Shown here piece by piece: positions 42,785-50,402 of a DNA stretch of 64,000 nucleotides. This stretch comes from Qaidamihabitans albus (GTDB taxonomy: Bacteria; Actinomycetota; Actinomycetes; Mycobacteriales; Pseudonocardiaceae). The position numbers and the translations under genes were made by a program. Positions within the stretch are counted from its first letter, which is position 1; each line of letters opens with the position of its first letter. The notes under the pieces are model-generated. The model made no database searches. It was not told the DNA's origin and worked only from the letters and a program-made list of their open reading frames with translations. Location: positions 1-64,000 of the forward strand of contig NZ_JAEHOB010000002.1 of the NCBI RefSeq assembly GCF_016464705.1. Direction: 5' to 3'.

Positions 42785-43261
42785 TCACGCCGCGGGCACC
42801 CGGTCCCGCTCGCCGGGCGTCACCTCCCCACCGAGACCCGTGTTCACCGGGCCGCCGCCGTCCCACCGCGCGGTGGAGCCCGCGCCGGAGGACTTGCGCG
42901 TGAGCCTGCGGACCGTCGCCGTGCACCACGACAGGTTCGGGCCGATCGCGAGAGCCTCCAGCTCGGAGACCACGCGCGGCTGCCCGTCGGATTCGAACCG
43001 GCTGGTATACAGCCGGCCGCTGACGATCACCGGGTCACCGTTCGACAGCGAAGCGCCCACCGTCGCGGCCATCCGGCGCCAGCACGTCACCCGGACCGAA
43101 AGACCCCGCCCGTCCCGCCACCGTTCGCTCTCCTTGTCGAAGCGCCGCTCGTTGCTCCGAACCCAGAAACTGACCACCTCGTCACCGTTCGCGACGGTGC
43201 GCTGCGACACGTCGCTGGACACGTTGCCGACCACCGTCACCAGGGTCTCGCCGATAGCCAT
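42785..43261 (-). CDS. ssb: Single-stranded DNA-binding protein paralogue
   Basis: 158 residues. The OB fold is clear: ETLVTVVGNVSSDVSQRTVANGDEVVSFWV in parts, then TCWRRMAATVGASLSNGDPVIVSGRLYTSRF. The C-terminus ends ERDRVPAA and lacks the acidic DDxPF tip that housekeeping SSB uses to recruit partners, so this is the second-type SSB, as Rv2478c is in M. tuberculosis. It may serve in competence-like uptake, repair or as a tip-less modulator. ATG 43261 is preceded by GGGAAAGG 8 nt upstream. It lies upstream of ettA on the same strand, 117 nt apart. Confidence 0.85.
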   Translation of the reverse strand: MAIGETLVTVVGNVSSDVSQRTVANGDEVVSFWVRSNERRFDKESERWRDGRGLSVRVTCWRRMAATVGASLSNGDPVIVSGRLYTSRFESDGQPRVVSELEALAIGPNLSWCTATVRRLTRKSSGAGSTARWDGGGPVNTGLGGEVTPGERDRVPAA

Positions 43262-43362
43262 CACGTTCACCTTTCCCGTTTCGTGTTCCGCCGTACTTCC
43301 TCGTCGGGCCTCGGTCTCAGCGTGCCGGGGCGAGGACGGGGACGGTGGGGTGGCGGGAAATC

Positions 43363-43390
43363 TGTGGACAACCGGCCACGATGTGCACAA
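43363..43390 (-). promoter_or_regulatory. Pair of DnaA-box-like 9-mers
   Basis: On the minus strand TTGTCCACA (43371-43363) matches the actinobacterial DnaA box exactly and TTGTGCACA (43390-43382) differs by one base. They are in the same orientation, 19 bp apart, about 100 bp upstream of the ssb start. A chance match is possible. Confidence 0.35.
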
Positions 43391-43451
43391 CGCGGCCGCG
43401 ACGGCGCGCTGGTGGCCGGAATCGTCGGAGACCCGTGCTAACGCCCGCACT

Positions 43452-43514
43452 CGGGCAGGAACGTGCCATTCGCGGGCAGGAACGCAGGACTCGCGGGCAC
43501 GAACGCGGGACTCG
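43452..43514. repeat. 21-bp tandem repeat array, about three units
   Basis: CGGGCA recurs at 43452, 43473 and 43494, a 21-bp period. On the minus strand the units read GCGAGTCCTGCGTTC and GCGAGTCCCGCGTTC, the same consensus as the array at 8563-8628. Confidence 0.75.
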
Positions 43515-43529
43515 CGGCATCCTGGGCGG

Positions 43530-45554
43530 CTATTCGGGGCGGCGGGCGCCCTCCTGCTCAGCCATCTGCTTGAGCATCGCGTTGTAGGCGGCCAGCTCCT
43601 GATCGCCCGTCGCGTCTTCGCGGCGGTCGCGGCGCCGGGCCTCGCGCTCGTCGGTCCTGGCCCACTGCACCAGCAGCGCGACCATCACCATCAGCACCGG
43701 CAGCTCCCCTGACGCCCACGCGATCCCGCCGCCCAGCCGCTGGTCGGTCAGCAGGTTCTCGACCCACGGCAGCTGGAGGCCGCGGTAGAACGACTCGCCG
43801 ATCACCGTCTGCATGTTCATCAGGATCACGCCGAAGAACGCGTGGAACGGTATGGAGGCGAAGATCAGCCCGAGGCGGCCGAGCGGAGGCAGCCGGCGCG
43901 GCGCCGGATCCACGCCGATCACCGGCCAGAAGAAGACGTATCCGGCCAGCAGGAAGTGCGCGTTCATCGCCAGATGTGCCCAGTGATAGTTCAGTGCGCT
44001 GTCGAACAGGCCCGAGTAGTAGAGCCCGTAGAACGACCCGACGAACAGGCACAGCGCCACGATCGGGTGGGTCAGCACCCGCGACACCGGCGAATGCACG
44101 AACGCGACCAGCCACTCGCGCGGCCCCGGTGGCGCCTGCCTGCCTGCGGCCGGCAACGCCCGCAGTGCCAGCGTCACCGGGCCGCCCAGGACGAAGAGCA
44201 CGGGCGCCACCATCGACAGGAGCATGTGGTTGCCCATGTGCACGCTGAACATCGCCGGCGCGTAGCGGCCGAGCCCGGACGACGTGGCGATCAGCAGCAC
44301 CAGACACGCCAGCAGCCAGGCGGCGGTCCGGCCCGCAGGCCACGCGTCACCGCGACGGCGCAGTCTCAGCACCGCCGCGACGTAGCCGGCGGCGAGCACG
44401 ATCGCGGCCGTGCCGTACACCAGGTCGAACCGCCAGTCGGTCAGCAGCCGCAGCAGTGTCGGCGGCCCGTGCAGCACGTAGCCGATGAGCAGCTCGGTGT
44501 TGGAGGGCTCGGTGTAGATCTCCTGTGGCGGTGGCGTGCGGGACAGTGCCGTGGCGAGCCCGATCGTGACGAACATGACGAGCACCTCGACGCCGGCCAG
44601 CCGCAGGAGCTGCCCGCCGCCCGCGCCGTTGACGAGGTTGCGTACGCTGCGCTGCCGCTGCTGGTGACCGATGACCCCCAGGACGAGCAGCGCCACCACC
44701 TTGCCGAGGACGAGCAGGCCGTAGTCGGTGGTCAGCAGCCGTTCCGGCGACACCCGCACGATCGCGTTGAGCACGCCCGAAACGGCCATCACGATCCAGC
44801 AGACGAGCGCGATCCTGGAGAACCGGGTCGCCGCGAGCGTAAGGTGCGTACCGCGCCTCCGCCCCAGGGCGAGCAGCGCGATCAGCCCGCCGACCCAGAG
44901 CGCGGCGGCGATCAGGTGGTAGATCAGGCTGTTCGTGGCGATGTCGTGCGACCCACCGCTGGCGGAGTGCCCGGTCGCGGCGATCGGCAGCAGCCCGCCG
45001 ACCGCGAGGAAGAACAGCGCCGTCGTCCAGCCCCACGACAGCACGAGTCGGCAGCCGAGCGCGAGCAGCAGCGCGATGAACGCCGTCAGCAGCCACGCCT
45101 TCGGTTGCTCGATCGCCTCGACGAAGTTGAGCAGTACGCGTGGTCGCAGTACCTCGGTGACCGGCCTGCCCGCGCCGTCGGCGGCGGTGAAGAACACCGA
45201 AGCCATGGCGAAGACGAACCACAGCCACGCCGCGACCCCCGCGGTGCGCACGGCGGCGTAGCCGTCGGCCGCGAGGGTGCCGGACCGCTGGGGCGGCACG
45301 AGGAAGGCCGCGAGCAGCAGCGAGCCGATGCAGAGGACCGCGGCGGAGTTGGCGGCGATGCGCACGACCGAGATGCCGTACCGGGTCACCGTCCCCGGGT
45401 CACTCAGGCCCGCGACGACGTAGGTGGCGCCACCGGTGAGCGCGGCCAGGGCCACAGCCACCAGCACGGCGAGCGGCACCGCGACGGACAGCAGCGGTGC
45501 CACGCCCGCCGGGCGGCGTGAGGTATCGGCCGGCACGGATTGTTCGGTGGGCAC
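43530..45554 (-). CDS. CopD/CtaG (caa3 assembly)-type membrane protein
   Basis: About 674 residues with some 15-16 membrane helices. The N-terminal and middle parts resemble copper-export CopD (ATGHSASGGSHDIATNSLIYHL, then ALWVGGLIALLAL); the C-terminal part is a CtaG-type cytochrome oxidase assembly domain (MFSVHMGNHMLLSMVAPVLFVLG, YHWAHLAMNAHFLLAGYVFFWPVIG in parts). The many membrane histidines and methionines suggest copper handling for oxidase assembly. The fusion matches Rv0102 of M. tuberculosis in plan. GTG 45554 lies 7 nt behind TACGCT, so a leaderless start is plausible. Longer upstream extensions of the frame overlap the MFS gene and are rejected. Confidence 0.85.
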   Translation of the reverse strand: MPTEQSVPADTSRRPAGVAPLLSVAVPLAVLVAVALAALTGGATYVVAGLSDPGTVTRYGISVVRIAANSAAVLCIGSLLLAAFLVPPQRSGTLAADGYAAVRTAGVAAWLWFVFAMASVFFTAADGAGRPVTEVLRPRVLLNFVEAIEQPKAWLLTAFIALLLALGCRLVLSWGWTTALFFLAVGGLLPIAATGHSASGGSHDIATNSLIYHLIAAALWVGGLIALLALGRRRGTHLTLAATRFSRIALVCWIVMAVSGVLNAIVRVSPERLLTTDYGLLVLGKVVALLVLGVIGHQQRQRSVRNLVNGAGGGQLLRLAGVEVLVMFVTIGLATALSRTPPPQEIYTEPSNTELLIGYVLHGPPTLLRLLTDWRFDLVYGTAAIVLAAGYVAAVLRLRRRGDAWPAGRTAAWLLACLVLLIATSSGLGRYAPAMFSVHMGNHMLLSMVAPVLFVLGGPVTLALRALPAAGRQAPPGPREWLVAFVHSPVSRVLTHPIVALCLFVGSFYGLYYSGLFDSALNYHWAHLAMNAHFLLAGYVFFWPVIGVDPAPRRLPPLGRLGLIFASIPFHAFFGVILMNMQTVIGESFYRGLQLPWVENLLTDQRLGGGIAWASGELPVLMVMVALLVQWARTDEREARRRDRREDATGDQELAAYNAMLKQMAEQEGARRPE

Positions 45555-45589
45555 GGGTACGAGCGTAAGCCGATCGCGGCGATGGCCAC

Positions 45590-46786
45590 TCAGCGGACCG
45601 CGCCCTCCGCGGGCCGGGCTCGCTCCCGCGCCATGGAACGGGCTGCGGCGATCGCGGCGGGCGCGATCGCGGCCGCGACCACGCCGACCACGACGAACGA
45701 CACCGACAGCGAGGAGAGGTGGGCGATACCGCCGATCACCGGCGGTCCCGCGAGGAAGCCCGTGTAGGCGATCGCCGTGACGAACGCGACCTCCCGCTCG
45801 CCACCACCGCCGTCGGCCCGCCTGCCCGACTCCCCGGCCAGGCTGAGGGCGACCGGGAACGACGCCGCCAGCCCCGCACCGGCCAGGGCGAAACCGGCGT
45901 AGCTCACCGCGGGCGTCCCGGCCAGCGCGGCGGCCAGCAGCCCCGCTCCGGCGCACACCGCCCCGCCGCACAGGGTCGTGGTCGAGCCCAGCCGGGTCTG
46001 CAGCCACGAGCCGCCGAGCCGCGCGAAGGCCATCGCCAGCGCGAAGCCGGAGTAGGCCAGTGCGGCCGCCCCCTCGCCGGTGTGCTGTTCCGTCGTCAGC
46101 AGCAGCGCCGACCAGTCCGAGCTCGCACCCTCGGCGATGGCCGAGCACAGTGCGATGGCGGCCAGCAGCCACAGCACGGGGCGCCGCAAGGGAGCCCGCG
46201 TCCCGGCAGGCGTCACCCGGGACGTACCGGCCGCATGCGGTGCGATTCCCGGGAGGGCGCGTACGACGACGGCCAGTACGAGCACCCCGGCCACCGCGGC
46301 GACGGTGAAGTGGCGGGCGGGCGGCCAGCCACTTCCCGCGGCCAGCGCGGCGGCGGCCGAGCCCGCCAGCGCACCGAAGCTGAATCCGGCGTGGAAGATC
46401 GGCATCACCGGACGGCCCGCCTTGCGTTCGACCGCGACCCCGGCGATGTTCATCGACACGTCGAGGACTCCGGCCGACGCCCCCAGTGCGAACAGCGCCA
46501 CGGCCAGCCACGGCAATGAGCCTGCCGCGCCGATCAGCGGCAGTGTCACGCACGCGGCGAGGGCGGAGGCCGCGATGACCGTGCGGGCACCCAGCCGCTC
46601 GACGATGCGCCCCGACACGGCCGCGGCGAGCAGCATGCCGACACTCGCGCCGAGCAGCGCCAGACCGAACGGCCCCGGCCCCACTCCGACGCGCTCACTC
46701 AGCGCAGGCGTCCGCGGCGCCCACGAGCCGAGCGAAGCACCGTTGAGCGCGAAGATCACGATCACTGCCCACCGCGGCGAGACCAT
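45590..46786 (-). CDS. MFS transporter
   Basis: 398 residues with 12 predicted membrane helices. The loop 2-3 motif appears as VSGRIVERLGARTVIAAS, and the opening RWAVIVIFALNGASLGSWAPRTPALSERVG resembles the YbjJ/inner-membrane MFS group that includes sugar or drug efflux proteins. ATG 46786 has GGAGAG 5-6 nt upstream. It is divergent from a LacI-type regulator with a LacI operator between them, so expression is probably repressed until a sugar-like ligand appears. Substrate unknown. Confidence 0.85.
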   Translation of the reverse strand: MVSPRWAVIVIFALNGASLGSWAPRTPALSERVGVGPGPFGLALLGASVGMLLAAAVSGRIVERLGARTVIAASALAACVTLPLIGAAGSLPWLAVALFALGASAGVLDVSMNIAGVAVERKAGRPVMPIFHAGFSFGALAGSAAAALAAGSGWPPARHFTVAAVAGVLVLAVVVRALPGIAPHAAGTSRVTPAGTRAPLRRPVLWLLAAIALCSAIAEGASSDWSALLLTTEQHTGEGAAALAYSGFALAMAFARLGGSWLQTRLGSTTTLCGGAVCAGAGLLAAALAGTPAVSYAGFALAGAGLAASFPVALSLAGESGRRADGGGGEREVAFVTAIAYTGFLAGPPVIGGIAHLSSLSVSFVVVGVVAAAIAPAAIAAARSMARERARPAEGAVR

Positions 46787-46822
46787 CCCGCTCTCCTTCC
46801 CTGAAACCCTTCCGCCAGAATG

Positions 46823-46838
46823 TCTTAAGCGCTTCAGA
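46823..46838. promoter_or_regulatory. LacI-family operator
   Basis: TCTTAAGCGCTTCAGA is a 16-bp palindrome with the central CG and AAGCGCTT core typical of LacI/PurR proteins, broken by one mismatched pair. It lies between the MFS and lacI-type genes, 24-39 nt before the likely leaderless start of the regulator. Confidence 0.75.
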
Positions 46839-46873
46839 AGAGGCAAGGGATTTTCTGTCCTTAGACTGCGCGG

Positions 46874-47956
46874 ATGGGAACGACGCGACGGCGGCAACCG
46901 ACACTCGACGATGTGGCGGCGGCCGTCGGCGTGTCCCGTGCGACGGTGTCCAACGCGTACAACCGGCCCGACCAGCTCTCCGCCGACCTGCGGGAAGAGG
47001 TGCTGCGAGCGGCTCGGCGGCTCGGCTACGCGGGCCCCGACCCGGTGGCCCGCAGCCTCGCAACCAAGCGGGCGGGCGCGGTCGCGTTCATGCTCGACAG
47101 CGGGCTCTCGGCCGCGTTCTCCGACCCGGCGCTGTCGATCACCCTCGACGCGCTCGCGACCACCATCGATCCCGAGGGGCACGCCCTGCTCCTGCTGCCC
47201 GGCGGCGACGACGGCGGGCCGCGCGCCGGGCGGGTGCTCGCCGCACAGGCCGATCTCGCCGTGGCGTACTCGCTAGCCGACGGCGCGCAGGCACTGCGAG
47301 CGGTCCGGGACAGGGGACTGCCACTCGTCGTGATCGACCAGCCCGTGGTGCCGGGCTCCGCGCGGGTGGGCACGGACGATCGCGGCGGCGCGGTCGCCGC
47401 AGCGCGGCACCTGCTCGAATCGGGCCACCGGCGGTTCGGGATCGTCTCCGCGCAGTGCCTGTCCGAGCCGCGCGGCGGGCCGATGACCACGGAGCAGGCG
47501 ATGAACAGCCGCTTCCTCGACAACCGCGAACGGCTCGCGGGCTACCTGGAGACGATCGCCGCGGCCGGGATCGACGCGAGCACCGTCCCGGTGTGGGAGA
47601 CCTCGGGTATCGCCCGCGAGCAGGCGCTGGAGGCGGCCGGCGGCCTGCTGGACCGGCAGCCACGGCCGACGGCGCTGTTGTGCATGTCCGACGAGCTCGC
47701 CCTCGCCGCACTCGCGGCCGCCAGGCTGCGAGGGCTGCGCGTGCCGCGTGACCTGTCCGTCGTCGGCTTCGACGACACCCCGCCCGCGCGCTGGTCCGAG
47801 CCCGCGCTGACCACCGTGCGGCAGGACCTGGTGGGCAAGGGCCGCATCGCCGGGGAGCTGACGTTGCGCCTGCTGGCCGGGCACCGGGCGCCGGCGCCGG
47901 TCACACTCGGCGTCGAACTCGTTGTCCGCGGCTCGACCGGCCCCTCCCCCGAATAG
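46874..47956 (+). CDS. LacI-family transcriptional regulator
   Basis: 360 residues. The N-terminal HTH and hinge helix read TLDDVAAAVGVSRATVSNAYN and VARSLATKRAGAVAF. A periplasmic-binding-like effector domain follows (ADGAQALRAVRDRGLPLVVIDQ, FDDTPPARWSEPALTTVRQD). The insert with RGGPMTTEQAMNSRFLDNRERLAGYLE is typical of the actinobacterial 'substrate-binding' LacI group. ATG 46874 sits 6 nt behind TAGACT, suggesting a leaderless message. The palindrome at 46823 is its probable operator, controlling itself and the divergent MFS gene. Confidence 0.9.
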   Translation: MGTTRRRQPTLDDVAAAVGVSRATVSNAYNRPDQLSADLREEVLRAARRLGYAGPDPVARSLATKRAGAVAFMLDSGLSAAFSDPALSITLDALATTIDPEGHALLLLPGGDDGGPRAGRVLAAQADLAVAYSLADGAQALRAVRDRGLPLVVIDQPVVPGSARVGTDDRGGAVAAARHLLESGHRRFGIVSAQCLSEPRGGPMTTEQAMNSRFLDNRERLAGYLETIAAAGIDASTVPVWETSGIAREQALEAAGGLLDRQPRPTALLCMSDELALAALAAARLRGLRVPRDLSVVGFDDTPPARWSEPALTTVRQDLVGKGRIAGELTLRLLAGHRAPAPVTLGVELVVRGSTGPSPE

Positions 47957-48143
47957 CATTCCGCCGTCCACCGCACAACCGTTTCCGCGAAATTGTGGAC
48001 AGCCCGCCACGAAAGGGTGGAGGGCAACTACCTGTCCACAGGAGTGGAATCACGGGCTGACAGAACGCCATGCCTTTCGACATCGTGGACCCAGCACATT
48101 CCACGGCGAAGAGATTCGCTCCGACACTGGGGAGATGCACAAC

Positions 48144-48536
48144 ATGAGTCGACACGTTCCGGTCCGCGGTGGCCGGGTTTCGCGGGTACTCCTGCTCGCC
48201 GCGCTCGGTCTGCTGTGCGGGGCGGGTACCGCCGGCGCGGCCGGTGCGCCGCCACCCGAGTTCGCCTGCGCCAAAGGCGAGTTCTGCACCTGGAGCGAGG
48301 AGTTCTACAACGGTTCGATCACACGATTCGATCTGCGTACCACCAATCCGGGTGAATGCGTGCCTCTTCCCGAGGGGGCCGAGGGGCACTCGTTCGGCAA
48401 CCGGATCGACCGGCACGTCACCGTGTACCAGGACGAACACTGCGCCACCGAAGGCGACTTCAGCACGTTCCCGGGGCCGGGCACCTTCGTACCGCAGGCG
48501 CCGTACCTCGTAAGGGCAGTGCAGATCTGGGACTGA
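48144..48536 (+). CDS. Secreted peptidase-inhibitor family I36-like protein
   Basis: 130 residues. The signal peptide RHVPVRGGRVSRVLLLAALG is followed by LLCGAGTAGAAG, with cleavage near 34. The mature domain shows CAKGEFCTWSEEFYNGSITRF and a later FGNRIDRHVTVYQDEHCATEG, the Greek-key beta-gamma-crystallin pattern of the Streptomyces metalloproteinase inhibitor group, with four cysteines for two disulfides. ATG 48144 is chosen because GGGGAG ends 9 nt upstream; ATG 48135 abuts that site. Target protease unknown. The 187-bp region before it contains two DnaA-box-like 9-mers (47994 and 48032). Confidence 0.8.
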   Translation: MSRHVPVRGGRVSRVLLLAALGLLCGAGTAGAAGAPPPEFACAKGEFCTWSEEFYNGSITRFDLRTTNPGECVPLPEGAEGHSFGNRIDRHVTVYQDEHCATEGDFSTFPGPGTFVPQAPYLVRAVQIWD

Positions 48537-48741
48537 GCGCGGCTACGGGCCGCGCTGAACGACCGGTGGTGCCGGGGCCGAGGCGGCATCCTCAGCGGGA
48601 TTTCTCGAACGGGTGTGACGCGCGCCCCATCAAGCCGAGTGAGACGGAGGTGAAACGATTGGTCGGTATCCGACGATCAGGGGTGTAGCGATGACTAAGC
48701 TGGTGACCAGATGTGCGCGGGACCAGCAGCGGTCGACGCGG

Positions 48742-48815
48742 GCCCTCGTAGCTCAGCTGGATAGAGCAAGAGCCTTCTAATCTCTAGGTCGCAGGTTCGA
48801 GTCCTGCCGGGGGCA
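48742..48815 (+). tRNA. tRNA-Arg (TCT anticodon)
   Basis: Acceptor GCCCTCG pairs with CGGGGGC (one T-G), discriminator A. The anticodon loop CTTCTAA gives TCT, reading AGA; the last pair of the anticodon stem is a C-T mismatch. The T arm GGTTCGAGTCC is canonical. CCA is not encoded. Confidence 0.92.
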
Positions 48816-49398
48816 CTCCGCTTTGAACAGCGGAAACACCCGGAGAATGGGCGGGGGTTCACCGCTGAGACACAGCACGTGACCTGGGGCTCCCCGCGGC
48901 GGGCCACGCCGCCGGGAGACCACCCGGAGCCCCGTCCGGTGGCCACCTCTGCCCGGTATCGGGCCCGCCGGGGGATCCAGCGACATGCCGCCCTGACGCC
49001 CCGCTTTCACTACGACTCGGTAACGAATGGCGCGTACGGAAGTTGGAACGGCGTTTCCAGCGCTGCTCGCGGTGCCCGTCCATCCAGCGAAACCCGTCGA
49101 GCACGCGGCGCCTACGGAAATGCGGTGCCAACGGAAATGCGGTGCCAACGGAAATGCGGCGAGTGACATTATCGCCGAGTAGCGAAACGGGCCCACGGCA
49201 AAAGGGAATCGCCCGGCGGGCAGAGGCCGGAATTTCCGGGCCACCTTGACCGCCGGAAGAGGACGTCGGCGGCAGGCGTGTACACCACTCGAACGATGAC
49301 GCGCGGGGCGCCCGGAGCCGGACCGGCGGCCACGCCGACGCCGCCGGCCTGGTCGGCGTATCGTCGGCATCCGTCGACCCGCCCGAGTTGGAGGCCAC
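48816..49398. other. 583-bp gene-free region after tRNA-Arg
   Basis: No convincing gene on either strand; short frames here have no ribosome sites and one is an artefact read through the tRNA. The only structure is the 17-bp tandem repeat at 49115-49163. The position next to a tRNA 3' end is one where integrated elements often sit, but no integrase, direct repeat or att duplication is visible. Confidence 0.5.
49115..49163. repeat. 17-bp tandem repeat, 2.7 units
   Basis: CGGAAATGCGGTGCCAA occurs at 49115-49131 and 49132-49148, then a partial CGGAAATGCGG from 49149. It lies in the non-coding region after tRNA-Arg. Confidence 0.85.
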
Positions 49399-50280
49399 GT
49401 GCAGCCGAGTCCCGCGGTGGAACTCCGATTCCGCGGCCGCCCGGTCCGGCGCGACCGGGCGCTGATCATGGCGATCATCAACCGCACGCCGGACTCGTTC
49501 TACGACAAGGGGTCGACCTACGCCTTCGACGAGGCGCTGCGCGCCGTCGACGCCGCCGTCGGCGATGGCGCCGACATCGTCGACATCGGCGGCGTGAAGG
49601 CCGGGCCGGGCTCCGACGTGGACGTGGCCGAGGAGATCCGACGGGTCGTTCCCTTCGTCGCCGCCGTCCGGGCCCGCCACCCCGGGGTGACCATCAGCGT
49701 GGACACGTGGCGGGAGGAGGTCGGCAGGCAGGCATGCGCGGAAGGCGCCGACCTGATCAACGACACGTGGCAGGCCGCCGACCCGCGGCTGGCGGAGGTC
49801 GCCGCGGAGTTCGGCGCGGGATACGTCTGCTCGCACACCGGCGGTGCGGTCCCGCGGACCCGGCCGCATCGCGTGCACTATGCGGACGTGGTCGCCGCCG
49901 TGGTCGCCGAGGTCACCCACAAAGCGGAGCAGCTGGTGGCTCTCGGCGTCCCCCGCGAGGGCATCCTCATCGACCCGACGCACGACTTCGGCAAGAACAC
50001 CTGGCACGGCCTCGAACTGCTGCGCCGGGTACGCGAGCTCACCGACGGGCCGTGGCCGGTGCTCATGGCACTGTCCAACAAGGACTTCGTCGGCGAGACA
50101 CTCGGCGCCGACCTGCACGACCGGGTCGACGGCACGCTCGCCGCCACCGCGATCGCCGCGTGGGAGGGCGCCGCGGTGTTCCGGGCACACGAGGTGCGCC
50201 GCACCCGGCAGGTACTGGACATGGTCGCAGGCATCCACGGAACCCGCCCTCCGGCCCGCTGTATCCGCGGCCTCGCCTGA
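49399..50280 (+). CDS. folP2: Dihydropteroate synthase homologue, FolP2 type
   Basis: 293 residues with the DHPS TIM barrel. The pterin-loop motif reads MAIINRTPDSFYDKG, differing from MGILNVTPDSFSDGG of true DHPS, and DPTHDFGKNTWHGLELLRR is typical of actinobacterial FolP2. In mycobacteria FolP2 lacks dihydropteroate synthase activity and its role is unsettled, so folate synthesis should not be assumed. GTG 49399 follows TTGGAGG with 5 nt spacing. No other folate genes are adjacent; a 21-bp repeat array follows. Confidence 0.85.
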   Translation: MQPSPAVELRFRGRPVRRDRALIMAIINRTPDSFYDKGSTYAFDEALRAVDAAVGDGADIVDIGGVKAGPGSDVDVAEEIRRVVPFVAAVRARHPGVTISVDTWREEVGRQACAEGADLINDTWQAADPRLAEVAAEFGAGYVCSHTGGAVPRTRPHRVHYADVVAAVVAEVTHKAEQLVALGVPREGILIDPTHDFGKNTWHGLELLRRVRELTDGPWPVLMALSNKDFVGETLGADLHDRVDGTLAATAIAAWEGAAVFRAHEVRRTRQVLDMVAGIHGTRPPARCIRGLA

Positions 50281-50286
50281 GCCGCA

Positions 50287-50363
50287 GTGTCCGCGCCCCG
50301 TGCGCACGTGTCCGCGCCCCGTGCGCACCGCGCCGCCGTACCGCCGTCACAGGGCGCGGACAC
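50287..50363. repeat. 21-bp tandem repeat with inverted copy
   Basis: A 21-bp unit beginning GTGTCCGCGCCCCGTG occurs twice exactly (50287-50307, 50308-50328). GGGCGCGGACAC at 50352-50363 is the inverse of its first 12 bases and can pair with either copy, giving a possible terminator after folP2. Confidence 0.8.
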
Positions 50364-50402
50364 GGGTGTGTGAGCGCGGGCCGCACCGGGTAGTCCCCGC
50401 GC

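Noticed and set aside
45555-46553. N-terminal extension of the CtaG-like protein to 1007 residues
   Set aside because: The extension overlaps the MFS gene in another frame, is Arg/Gly-rich and has no homology; GTG 45554 gives the normal N-terminus.
48816-49398. Integrated element or attachment site at tRNA-Arg
   Set aside because: No integrase, transposase, flanking direct repeat or second copy of the tRNA 3' end is present in the window.
48695-49487. Minus-strand frames through tRNA-Arg containing CPRQDSNLRPRD
   Set aside because: The peptide is the common translation of a tRNA complement. The upstream part is Arg-rich shadow sequence without a start site.
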